Shown piece by piece: positions 22,533 to 33,550 of a stretch of DNA of 64,000 nt. A program made the translations under genes and the position numbers. Positions within the stretch are counted from its first letter, which is position 1, and each line of letters begins with the position of its first letter. Source of the DNA: Gonium pectorale. Its lineage: Eukaryota > Chlorophyta > Chlorophyceae > Chlamydomonadales > Volvocaceae. The notes below the pieces were generated by a model, which worked only from the letters and a program-made list of their open reading frames with translations, was not told the DNA's origin and did no database searches. The stretch is from positions 3,869,869 through 3,933,868 of the forward strand of contig LSYV01000005.1 of the NCBI GenBank assembly GCA_001584585.1, given 5' to 3'.

Positions 22533-24360
22533 GTCGCCAGTTCATCCAATTCTCTACTTGCACCACTGTGTACGCAAAATGTCCTGCCCGGCCAATTAGT
22601 ACGAATGAAAGGAAGGGCTCGAGGTTGTGGGTCTGCGGTTTGTGGATGGGTGTGACAGCCTGTCAAAATGGGTTTCCTTGCATACTGGGCTGCAAGTCGC
22701 CTGGGAGTTACCTTCGCCGCATAGCTTCTTCACCCCTTCTAAAGGAACTCAGTAACTTGCAGAAGCCCAGAATTGTGTTGCGTAGGGACGTCGCCGCTGT
22801 CAAAGTCCGCTGTCGTACCAAGTACCAAGCGCACAACCGACAAGCAAACGGGTTGGGGGAGGGGTACTCTCCGATGATTGGAGCTGAAGCCCGCGAAGGA
22901 TGAGGCGAGAACTGCCGGAGGCAGGTGGCTGACCTCAAACACGGGCAGCACTACTATCTGGTTCATACGTCAGTACGAGGCGCCTCATGGGGCATCTAAA
23001 CAGAGACCCCGCGCTGCAGCTGCCGGTACTGCACAGATCCGGGTCCGCCCATCCACGGCAACTCAGCCCAGAGTCAAAATCGCGTCGCTAGGTCACTATG
23101 ACGGAGCGATGCTTCTGAAACCAATGCAGCAGGCCGTGGCATGAGGAATGAGCCGAGGCACATCACCATGCACAATGATTATATCTATGCGACTGCATCG
23201 TCAGGGCAACGGACGGGCCCAACAGAAGGCGCCACGGTCCTAGGGGGCACGTGCCCAGTGCCAAATGTGCGTTGTCTCCACCCCCGGCCAACATCAAACC
23301 GAACGAATTGGAGAGATGAAAGAGGCCTTACTTGAGTTACCCAAATTGAGAAGAGGGTACAAAAGGATCACAAGCAGATCCAGGTGAGGAGGATGGTCGG
23401 GCCTGAGAAGCAGCGTCAGCATTGCGAAAACAACCGCGCGTGGCGATTATGGAACCACGGTCGCATTCCCCGTATTGGTAGCGAGGCAGTGCCACGTGAC
23501 AGCATGCAGACGCGATGGCCGTCGCCGACACACCAGGGCGTCCGCGTCTTCAGTTCGGAAACGTCCAGAGAGGAAACGCTTGGAGAAGTCGGCAGCCCAG
23601 CGTCTGCGACACGCTGACAATATGCCACGGAGCGGTTGGCGCCAGCGGTAGACACTCGCCGCTGAACCCCCAGATAACCCCTCACTGCGCCTCGCATCGG
23701 TGCGCACTCAACCGGCCGCCAGCTTCGCTCCAAGCTGCAAACACGCCAGTAGCCTGTACCCGCCGGCGGTAACAAACAGCAAGGTTCAAACTACACAGCC
23801 TGAACTATCAAAGTCTGTGACCGTGTGCACTGTTTCGGAGCAGCAATGCTCGGTTTCCTCTAGCCCGTAACTCCCAAGCCCCACCGTCCATTTCCACATG
23901 CGCCATGCCTGGCAAATGCGCTGGTCGCTGCTTCAGACCAGCTCGGTTTCCTCACATCTGGACCCGATGCTGGCCCAGCTCCCATTGAGCAGCACACGCC
24001 GGTGGCCCGGGCCAGTAACCCCGGCAGCATATGCCGCAGCCGTAGCAAATGGAGCCCGCTCCGCTCGCCACGCTGAGGCTCCAAGCCAGCAACACCTCAT
24101 TCACTATATATACACCAGGGATGCATCTCCGCAGCGGCCACAGCCTCGGCCTTTCCCCACCGATGCCATTCCGCAGTCCTTCGCCACACCACAGCGCCTG
24201 CACGGGCGCAACCGCCTCCGGGTTACGACCCTGATCCTGTGGACCAGCGCCGGTATGCTCTTGCGCTCGTCGCGGCGCCGCAGCAGCCCCGTGCCTCGCC
24301 CTCCGCTTTCCTGGCCATAAGACCAGGCCCACCCTTCGGCCACCCACAGCCGCTTCCTTC
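22533..24360. other. Intergenic, no gene seen
   Basis: About 1.8 kb upstream of the HAD gene and downstream of the CIMIP1-like gene, both on the minus strand. Open frames are short and lack splice-compatible partners or motifs. Confidence 0.55.
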
Positions 24361-24979
24361 TCAGTTGAGCATCAGCTGCAGGGGCCCAAACTTCTCCAGA
24401 CTCCGCCCCCAGCCGTACTCCTGGCTCGTCGTGATCGGTTTGCGGAACTCCTGCGCCGGTAGCGGCCGCGCCTTGGGGTTGCCGTGCCCCGCGTAGCTGC
24501 TCACGAAGCCGTCCAGCGAGTCCTGCTGCTCCAGCTTGCGCAGGCGCGCAGAGTCGCGCTGCTTTGAGGCAATGTAGCTCAGTGCGGTGGGTGAGGAGGG
24601 GCCGCCATTGGTGCCAGCGTTGGTCTGCTGCATGAACGTTGCGAGCGAGTCGCGGCCTGACGGCCCGGGCGGGTTGCCGCCAGCGCCGGCGCCACCTGCC
24701 GCCAACGCCGCCTGCTGCGCTTGGTGTTGTTGTTCAAGGAGGAAGCCCCAATTCCGTTGCCAGACCTGAAGGGAACGCGGGTGACGTGTTGCAATGGGTT
24801 TTGGTATAGGGTATGCTTGCGGGCGTGGGTGGGGGCCCGGCATCGCTCCTCGGTGGCAGGCGCCAGCGGCAAAGGCTAAGGCTGTGCAACAAGCGAGAGC
24901 GGGCAGCAGCCTACCTTATTGGAGTTGATCTCATTGCGCACGCGAGCAGTCCAGTTCCAGTCGTCCGCTACTGGCGTGC
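24361..24979 (-). CDS. CIMIP1 (C20orf85/LLC1)-like ciliary protein, 5' end unresolved
   Basis: Two exons are clear: about 24979-24915 and 24765-24361, joined in phase after NEINSNK. The junction reads DDWNWTARVRNEINSNKVWQ, then RNWGFL. This fits the W..R...E......W...WGFL signature of the C20orf85/LLC1 family, a ciliary microtubule inner protein. The C-terminus carries KPITTSQEYGWGRSLEKFG, similar to the TTxQ...GWRS...L tail of that family. Between them is an Ala/Gly-rich spacer. No in-frame ATG precedes the first visible exon, so at least one upstream exon should lie between 25.0 and 25.65 kb. The family assignment is from memory of the motif, not from a search. Confidence 0.6.
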
Positions 24980-25678
24980 TGTGATGTGTTCTTGATTCCT
25001 GCCGTTTGAGAGGGGTGGAAGGGGATTCAAATAGAGCGGGGAGGCATGGGGCGGGGAGCCAAGCGGATTGCTGCCAAACCGAGTGCACACAAGCACAATG
25101 ACATCATGCACATGTTAACACGCGTTTCCCCTTATATATATGCGCTCCCGGGTTGCGCCAACCTAACGGACATGGCATGCAAGACAGGGGAACAAGGATG
25201 TTCGGCGCGTGCTAAACGAACTTGTGTCACATTATATAACAGAAGCATTATTTTGGGCAGGCTTGGACCGTCTGCTTACCATGTGTGCGCTGGGAGCCGC
25301 AGTCTCCTTCCCCAATTTTTGTGCTTCAAGCTCGCGTAACTAGGCTTTTAAGCCCAGTTTTGGACTAAGCAATGGCGTTTGCCGTCGTGCTACGGTTCTT
25401 TGGAAGTCTCAACAGTGAACGCTATTAGAAATGTGTGACTTTCTGTTTGTTGTTTATGAAGCTGTCCCTTTGCGTGTGTTGTCGAGGCGGGGAATCGTAC
25501 GGAATCGTGGTCGGTGCTAATAGGGGCGGAGACACTGCACAGGAGGACTTGCGATCTGCTGCTCTGCTATATTCATACGCACGCCCGCATCCTACACAAA
25601 GTGCCCTTGCCGTGTATTCCGAGCTCCCCCACCTTTCCCGAGCTCTGCCCTTTCCCCGCCTGACCCCCCGAACGAGCC
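24980..25678. promoter_or_regulatory. Region between CIMIP1-like gene and ALG14
   Basis: Head-to-head interval of about 0.7 kb. It should hold the ALG14 promoter and the missing 5' exon and promoter of the CIMIP1-like gene. The stretch from 25.1 to 25.45 kb is locally AT-richer (TTATATATA at about 25132), but no start exon could be fixed. Confidence 0.4.
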
Positions 25679-28096
25679 ATGGGCGTCATGGATCGGCGGA
25701 CGATAGTTCTGTTCGCAGTGTATTGCATGCTCATGTCGTGCCTTCTCGGGGTCGTGCTCTTTCTGCGCTTTCTCTACGTGATGTTCAGGCGCCGGCCGGC
25801 GGCTCCGCGGAAAGCCCCGGCGAAGACGCTAATAGTCTTGGGTTCAGGTGCGTATCGGGAAGGGGAGAGAGTTGGGAGCTGGGATGGGCGTTAGCGGGCA
25901 CGGTCCACGCCTGGCTCCCCAGCAAGGTATCGCACCGGGCTGGCTGCCGGCTGCGCCCTTCCTCATGCTGCCGTACCGCCGGCACCTGTATACCCCACCC
26001 CGTGCGCCAACTGCAAATGCATGTAATCGCCGTGCCTCTACCTCTTCTCCCGGCTGTACGATACCGCCCATGTTTCCCATCCCATCAAAGCGGCTGCGGC
26101 GGCAGAGCGGCTGCCCTGCTTGCCAGGATGCATGCCAGAATGGACCCACACAACGCCCTGCTCGGCTTCACTATGCCGCCGCATGTACCCTCATTTGCAT
26201 TCCCTAGCCTCCTGCCCCACTAGGCCTTGGCCGTCATGTGCAGCTGCGGGGGGCTGACAAGAGTTGGCCAAGCCTTCCTGCCCTATCTACACCACCATCT
26301 CTCCCATATCCCACGCCAATGCAACTGCGGACACTACAAAGTCGTGTCCTCCTCCTGCTTCTCTTCCATAGCACAGGCGGCCCTCCAGCCGTGCGATACC
26401 AAGGCCGAGGGCCCGTATGATGGCGTCCGCCACGGCCGCACCCCGCCACCCATCGCAGCCCAGTCCCCTTCACATGTAACCCATGTAGCTGTGTGATGGA
26501 CGCGGCTGCCCTGCCGCCCCTTGGCCCAGGCGGCCACACGGCGGAGATGCTGACGCTGATGGACAGCATGGACAAGTCGCTGTACAGCCCGCGCACCTAC
26601 GTGGTGGCGGCAACCGACCCTATGAGCGCTCCCAAGGCTCTGGTGCGGGAGCGGCTCTGGCAGAAGACGGTGGGGCTGCGTCCGGGGCTGTGGCGGGGGC
26701 TGTGCCATGGTGGGAACCAGGACTGGCGCTGAGGCCGCAACGTGGGCGGGCGGGCGGTGTAGGCCGGGGGCAGGCCAGGAGCCTCTCCGTGGACTGGATT
26801 TTGGAACGTCTCAGCAGCGTCGGGCTGTTGGTCTGTTAGGCCGGGGGCGGCACGGGCACATGTGCCTTGTACGCAAGCGCGGCCTGCGCTAATGCCAACG
26901 AGCCTGTTCATGGCGTGGTAGCGCTGCTGCGGAACTGAGTGCTGCCAGTAATCGTTGCACGCTCGCAAGGGATGTGGCGGCCGCGAAAAGCCTTCCAGGG
27001 GATAAGGTGCAACGCCTTCTGCCAGCAAACATGCCGACATGGTCCTCCCCCGCAGTCCACGCTATCGTCAACGGGGCACTCGAGAACTGCAGCGAGGAAG
27101 GGGGTTAACAGTAGCGGACATGCATTACTGTCTAACGGAGCGTCGCTCCCCTCTGCCACGCCCTGCAAACCCTCCTCTACGGCACCTGACAGGACACTCC
27201 TGTCGGCGTCAGCTTGCTCCAGATCCCCCGAAGCCGGGAGGTCGGGCAGTCGTACGTCACCAGCGTCGCCACGACGCTCTACTCCCTGATATTCGCCTTT
27301 TCGCTGGTGCTTGTCGAGCGCCCGGAGCTGGTGCGGGGCATGGTCGCGTGGGGGCACGGTGGCTCCTTGGTTGCTGTGTGTGGACAGTAGCTCATTGGGG
27401 GCGGACAGCCATTTGCATCGCAAGTCAAAATGAAGCACCTCCGAGTGAGGAGACCACAGGCACGCGTCCGCGCAGAGGCAATGACCGATACAACCGGACG
27501 CTCTGGCACAAGTTTGATACTGTACTTGGAGCCATGCTGGCTAGCCCGCCATCAACAGCACAGGGCTACGTCGCAGCAGGTACATGGTAGTGACGCCGTT
27601 GTCGCCCGTGTCGACGCCGCACCCCTCCGCCGTTCGCAGATCCTCGTCAACGGGCCTGGGACATGCATACCAATCTGTGCCGCTGCCTTCACGTACCGGT
27701 GAGCGGTACATGCATTTGGGCTCCGCATTTGCGCACGACCATACCTGCGACCGCGAGGGACCGCACAAAACTGTGACGTCTGCGCACAGCGAGCGCCGCC
27801 CGCACTGCCGTGAAGGCATTTACCGGCAGATACGGCAATGTATGGCTGTCGCGCCGTGACGTACCGAGCTCCCGCCCTCGCTCGCCGCACGTCCGCTGTT
27901 GCCGTCACTCCCTCGCAGGGTGCTGGGCCTGACCTCCACCCAGATTGTGTACGTGGAGAGCATCGCTCGCACGCGGCGCTTCTCGCTCTCCGCCAAGCTG
28001 CTCTACCACCTGCGGCTGGCGGACCTGCTGTTCGTGCAGTGGGAGCAGCTCGCCAAGACCTATCCCCGCGCAGTCTACGCCGGCCGGCTGTACTAG
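25679..28096 (+). CDS. ALG14: ALG14, UDP-GlcNAc transferase membrane subunit
   Basis: With ALG13, ALG14 adds the second GlcNAc to the dolichol-linked precursor of N-glycans on the cytosolic face of the ER; ALG14 is the membrane anchor. Exons 25679-25847, 26530-26669, 27223-27330, 27640-27698 and 27919-28096 close exactly to 217 residues, a normal length. An N-terminal transmembrane helix (residues about 8-32) is followed by VLGSGGHTAEML, created across intron 1. Then come IPRSREVGQSYVTS, NGPGTCIP and the C-terminal QWEQL/YAGRLY region, all in family order. The ATG at 25679 is the first of two nearby (M1 and M4). Confidence 0.95.
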
Positions 28097-29967
28097 TGCC
28101 GACAGATGACGCGGAGCGTCGGGACAGCGGCCGATATCGCGGTCCACGCCGGCTCTATCCTTACCCGTGGTGGCACTTCGCGGTGTGCTGCCTCGTGAGG
28201 GCGAAGACACTGAGCGGTGGGCACGGCAGTGTGGAGCGGCCACAGGCCGCTGTCATCACGCTGCGGCGCAACACACACGGGCTGACGGCGGGTTGAGCGT
28301 CGGCACTGACTTGGGCGGTGTAGGTAATCAACTGAGTGTTGTAACGGGCAGGCGTGAGCGTTGCTGTGGCCACAGGAGAGGTAACGGCTTGCGCAGGCCA
28401 GTGCCGCATCCGCGCGCGGTCTCCCGTCGCCCCAGGGCCTAGCGCAGTCCTCGCGCGCCGTAGGAAGCTGCCTGCTCCCCTTGTCCCCTTGCTGCTGGGT
28501 AGGATATCACTAACTAACGAACCCGGCGCAATCGCATGTATGGAGGCTGCCTTCCCCGTTTCTGGTTCTCTTTATTATGGATCATGCAGCAGGCTATGGA
28601 AGCGGTTTGCAAGTTGCAGGGTATGTGGGCGATGCAGCGTGCATGGGCCCATGGGACTGTGTGCCGTGATAGTCTGGGTGGAGCAAATGCTATGTGTCCA
28701 CGGCCATGTAATGTATCATCATGGTCTGGCCCAGTAAGTGGTCCGCCGGACTGTTGATTATTTAATGCGCTTCCTAGCTGGTGGAGAGGGTGAAGCAGGT
28801 ACGAGCTACCCGCTGCGGGCCCGAGACAGGCCGGGGCTCGGGAGCCAGACTGCCTTTGGATGCGCCCCAAGTTCCAGCTATACGGCGGCACGACTTGCTT
28901 CTGCTGCAAGTGCGTAACGGATGGGGTCAGCACCAAAGTCAAGTCCCAAGCCTGCGCAGCTGTGGGTGGACAGCGGATACAGTTCCTCCGCAGGCGCTGC
29001 TGCTACAGCCAGAACCCCTGTGAAATATGTGCAGTATGGTGCAGAGGCTAGGGGCATGACATTGGCTTGTTGTGTTGGACATGTTCACCGGTGACACTAT
29101 AGTGATTTGCGAAAAAGTTTCCTTGTACAACCAGATATAGGTGCTGGTCTACCCAGTATAGTACAGGCCTTGAAGGCCGGACTTCGACTCGTGCTCAAGC
29201 CACGCATTAACGGCGGCGAGGCACAGCCGCACGACAGCACCCGCTCTCTTCGCTCAGGAGGCCCCCACACTCTTTATCGGGATCACAGCACGACCCTTAT
29301 CCCCAGCCACCGCCACCGCTCAATCTATGAGGTGGTCATTAGGATGGGATCGATCCTGCCGCCATACCGCCTCTGCTGATGCCATCGCAAGCAGCTATGC
29401 TTCCGCCACGCGACCACGTGCCCGTTCCTCAAGAGAGCACATGAATTGGCCGCAGAGCCAGTGCTCGTGACAACGCACTCATGCGACCCCCCCGCGATCC
29501 ACGATTCCAATTCAAGCCTGGATCACTGCCCGCCAACAAAGGACCGGCGGCCGCAAAGCACAAGACGGCCCGGGAGCACTCTGCCGGCGGCTCAGCCCAG
29601 GTCGTCGAGTAATGGACAGGACACAGTCATATGTATAGGAGTTCAGGTGTAGAGCCCTATGCCACATTGCCGAGCGCCGCTTGCTTGCTGGGAGTTAATG
29701 CTTACATGCTGCCTACATGAATTTTTGCCCCTCTCCCACGCAGTACGCACCGCACCTGCCAACACTTGATTTTTCCACCAGCAGGGCTTAGTGTCATCAC
29801 TTGGATGCCAGGCGACAGCCCTACCCCTATCCCAAAGACTGCTCGCAAGCTTTCTTGCTCCTATTTGTGATGCACCCCGCACTGGCAGGGCCAGAGCACA
29901 GGCGCCGGGCCCCCATGACACGATGCCGGCATTGCCACTGGCATCAAAATCGGAGCACCAGGCCTGT
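28097..29967. other. Convergent intergenic region with one dispersed-repeat copy
   Basis: Between the stop codons of ALG14 (+) and the ORP gene (-). A Cys-rich plus-strand frame at 28860-29051 has no supporting context. The only recognisable element is the short repeat at 28543-28573. Confidence 0.5.
28543..28580 (+). repeat. Dispersed repeat, copy 1 (short)
   Basis: The 31 bases 28543-28573 match 63706-63736 with one mismatch. Both include CCCCGTTTCTGGTTCTCTTT. The match stops abruptly on the 5' side, so this copy is truncated relative to the one at 63.7 kb. Confidence 0.75.
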
Positions 29968-32900
29968 TCAGTAGCCGTTGTGCCTGCTGCCGTTGGCGGC
30001 TTCCCGGAGTTTCTTATCGTGCCGCTGGACCACCTCCAGCGCCTCCTTGGCGCGCTGTGCGCCCTTGACGTCCCCGTTTGCGAGCTCCACCAGGTCCTGG
30101 ATGAGGCAAAGCGTGACCACGTGTAAGCGGGTCTCCTTACGTAAGACGCGGTGACACGGAGCACGCCGAACTACGTGCGCCCCTGGCATCCATCCAAGCG
30201 AACCCTCACCTCGCGGTACCGCGAATCGGACGGCAGCGGGTCGGCAACGGGCTGCCATCGGTCCGGCACCTCCGAGCCCACAGACCAGTAGCGCGTCCCG
30301 TCGATGGAGATGTGTGAGAGCCAGCTGCCCTCGATGCTCGCCAGCGCCACGCCTTCGTGCTCATCCGGCGTGGGGTCGACGCACGCTGGTGAGGGGGCCT
30401 GCGAAACCAACAGGACATATTGGTGCGTTCCAACTGTAACACGGGTGGAACATGCATGGCGTGAGCGGAACCTATATCGCTCTGTACATTTACCACAAGA
30501 GGGACCTGTCAAGTGCCCGACGTCCGCCAGGGCACCGATGACACACGCAAGATCCCTTACAAGCCATAGCCGTAAGGACTGCCTAAAAGGACCGCCGCGA
30601 AATGCGTATAATGCTAAAGCGAATGACGTCATGCCGGTTTACTCCACCAATAGGAACCATGAGCACGCTCATGAAAGCCTCTCAAGGCTCAGCGCACCTG
30701 GCTTAGCCGCAGCAGCGTGCCCATGCGGTTGAACGCCGACATGCCGAAGAAGGACCCGCTGGTCGAGGTCGACGACGACGGCGTGGTGCCGGCGCCCATT
30801 CCTTTCCCGCTGCCGGTCACGTCCACGCGCAAGCCCGTCGCCCCGTTGCCACCGCCACCGCCGCTACCGTTGCTGCTGCCACCGTTCATCGAAGACCTCC
30901 CCGTGCCGTTCGCTGCAGCGTGCGGCGGCAGCGCAGCGCCGCTAGGGCCGGGCTCCTCGAGCGTCCCGTCGGTGTCCAAGCCTCGCCCCTCGGCGTCAGC
31001 CGCCTGCGCTGCCTGCGCGGCCGCTAGAGCCAGGGCCTCCGTCGCCTCCGCGTCCTCCTTTGTGGAATCGTACTCGGTTTCCGAGGCCGACTCAAACTCC
31101 TCATCGTCCTCATCGGCGCCCGAGGAGCGCTGGGCCCCCGGGAAGGCGTTCTCCCCCTCCGGATCCGCCCGATCTGCTGTGCTTGCTCTGCCGTCCAGCG
31201 ACGTCTGTTCACAGTAAGCCAAACGAAAGTCGGAGCCATATTACTAAGAGTAGACAGCATTAAGAGCATCCCTTCCATACAGTCCATTCGGAATGTATTG
31301 ATTCCAGCTCCGATTGCACGCGACCAATCACCGCCCGTCTTGCGCCTACCATATTGTTGCTGCAGTCGTAGATGAACCCGTGCACGGCATCCGCGCGGCG
31401 CAGGACCTTGCTGCGCGCACCCTTCAGAGCGCCGAAGGTGATCACCGTCTTGAGCCGGTTGCGGATGTCCACCAGGATTGCCTGACCGTCCACCTGGAGA
31501 TGTTGGGAGAGATCAAGCACATCGGATGAAAATTGCATGGGAACTAGTAGCATAGGCGCATCGGCAAACGGAGAGCAGTGGCGGGGTGCCGAGTCTGCGT
31601 GTCGGGTCGGGGCCTCCCTACGGCTTTACATCGGGCTACTTGAAACCAACAACGCACCACGCCCCAGTTGGCACCTCGCCTGTATGAGCAAGGCCCTTGT
31701 ACATTCAAAGGAGGCTAGTATTGTGAGACCGTAGAAAGCGACGCCCCTGATACATTGCTGACACCAAGTCCGTACCTCGGCGCGGGGGCGGCTGCTTCCG
31801 TACACAACGTTCTTGATGAAGTACTGCGGGTAGTGCAGCTCGATGCGCGTGCCGTCCGGGAACTCAACGTAGCGGAAGCCCTTGGCCACCGTCTTAAAGC
31901 CATAGTACTTCACGACAATGGACACGGTGGGCTGGGACAGGCCGCGGAAGCGGTAGCTGCCGCCTGCAGGACACGAGCCGCTACAGTTAACCGCACACCG
32001 CTCCATCCAGCAATGCGGACAGGCCTTGCCGCTGCACCAGAAATATATGTAGAGGACTTCAGTATGCAAGCAGCAAGCCAGTATTTCATTGCCCACAACG
32101 CATTCGAGTCCCTGGACCCATTGCCCGCGCACCTGGTCCCTCCATGTGAAACGCTGAGACGGGCGGGTGATGGCTGATCTGCTCCATGTACATGCTGGTC
32201 CCGTCTGAGAGTGAGGCCTGCCATGTCTCGCCCAGAATCGGGTTGAAGGGCTTGCGCCAGTTTTCGAACGCGTGGTGCAACCCTGCACAGCACGGTAGCC
32301 CAAACGAGATGCAGTGTGCTACGTGTGCCTAGTAAACACCAGCGCAGGTACCCCGATGTTCTGCAAGCAGGCCCGAGTTCAGCATTACCTAGGTCCAGAA
32401 GGCGGCACTCAGAGCTGACAACTTGTATGCAACCGACCGACCCCTGGTTCACTCATCCATAGCCGAAAAAAATGAAAAGCTTACAGTACCCAGACCCGAT
32501 AACCCCCACCCACGGCACGGAGCTTGCAACATTTGTTGCCGTACCTGCCACGAACCACGTGGTCACCAGCTTCATGCGCTCGACCGGGTCGGACGCCTGT
32601 GACGCCGCAGCCAGATAGCGCGGGTAAACCCAGACATCCGCAAGCTTCTCCAGATAGCTCCGGGGCTCAAATATCGTCACTGGGAACGGCGTGTTGATGA
32701 GGTTCATGTTCCCCGTCAACAGCCGCTTGCCCATGGACTTGACCCAGACCATGATGGCCCTGCGTACCCGACGATGACGCGTCACAACACACACGCAACA
32801 GCGCATTCAGCGCACGCCGCAACACCGGCGCCACGCTGCGCAGAAGACACAGAAACACCCACTCTCGCTGCTGCTTCAGAAGCTCGTCATTCGTGCAGAG

Positions 32901-33126
32901 CATTCCTCCGCTCTCGTCCGCGTCAGGGTGATAGGACACCTGAAAGCATGTGAACAACGACCGCTTGCGCCTACTGGCTCTGCTAAAAGAGCACGGAGCC
33001 ATACAGACAGGCGCGCTGTCAAGACCGAGCCACACGCACCGGCTCATCCACCGCTGAGCCCGCTGAAGTGCTTGCTCCATCGAGCTCGATATCCTTCTTG
33101 CCCTTGAGCAGTTTCTTGAACACCAT
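29968..33126 (-). CDS. Oxysterol-binding-protein-related protein (PH-less ORP)
   Basis: ORPs move sterols and phosphoinositides between membranes at contact sites. Nine exons (33126-33040, 32939-32863, 32759-32545, 32282-32133, 31963-31776, 31493-31350, 31204-30698, 30398-30210, 30096-29968) join exactly to 561 residues. The lid and core region begins at about residue 55. The family fingerprint EQISHHPPVSAF sits near residue 160, preceded by NPILGETW. Later come VDIRNRLKTVITFG, DGTRYWSVGSE and the C-terminal LPSDSRYRE...AQRAKEALE...QR.DKKLRE. There is no PH domain or FFAT motif, as in short plant ORPs. Exon 7 inserts about 165 acidic and Gly/Ser-rich residues into the lipid-binding fold, which is unusual. 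The first exon is short and Lys-rich (MVFKKLLKGKKD). Confidence 0.93.
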
Positions 33127-33550
33127 TGTGCAACCCCCGCTGCAGCACTGAAGTATGTGGGCCTACTTCATAGTCTCGTTGTGTCAGGATGCTGTGGGGG
33201 AAGCATTTGTCACTGGACGGGGACCAAAGCGAGCATAAGACCGGCAGGGTGCTTGAAAAGATTCGGGAGAGACACTGAGACAGCTGATATAATGTCTTGA
33301 ATGTGGGCAAGGATGCGTGGGGATAAGTCTTGGGTCAAAAGAGTCCGACCAAGACGCAGACTACCTGTATAACTCGTCGTACGAAGTTTGTCTTCAAGAC
33401 CCTTCCTTCACCGCTTGCCCGGGCAATTCCCGCCCCTGTCAGGCTTGTTCTACCTCTCTGCAGAAGAATTGTCATGCCAGCGCGAGACCGCCCTGCGCTT
33501 TGACCGGAGAGTCCGCGCTCACCCGGTAGTGCTACACGATCTGCAACACC
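33127..33550. promoter_or_regulatory. Head-to-head intergenic region (ORP / nucleoporin)
   Basis: 424 bases separate the start codons of two divergent genes, so regulatory sequence is probably shared. No named motif can be supported. Confidence 0.4.

Noticed and set aside
28860..29051. Small Cys-rich plus-strand frame (CFCCKC, CCYSQNPCEIC)
   Set aside because: Lies between two convergent genes without start context, splice partner or family match.
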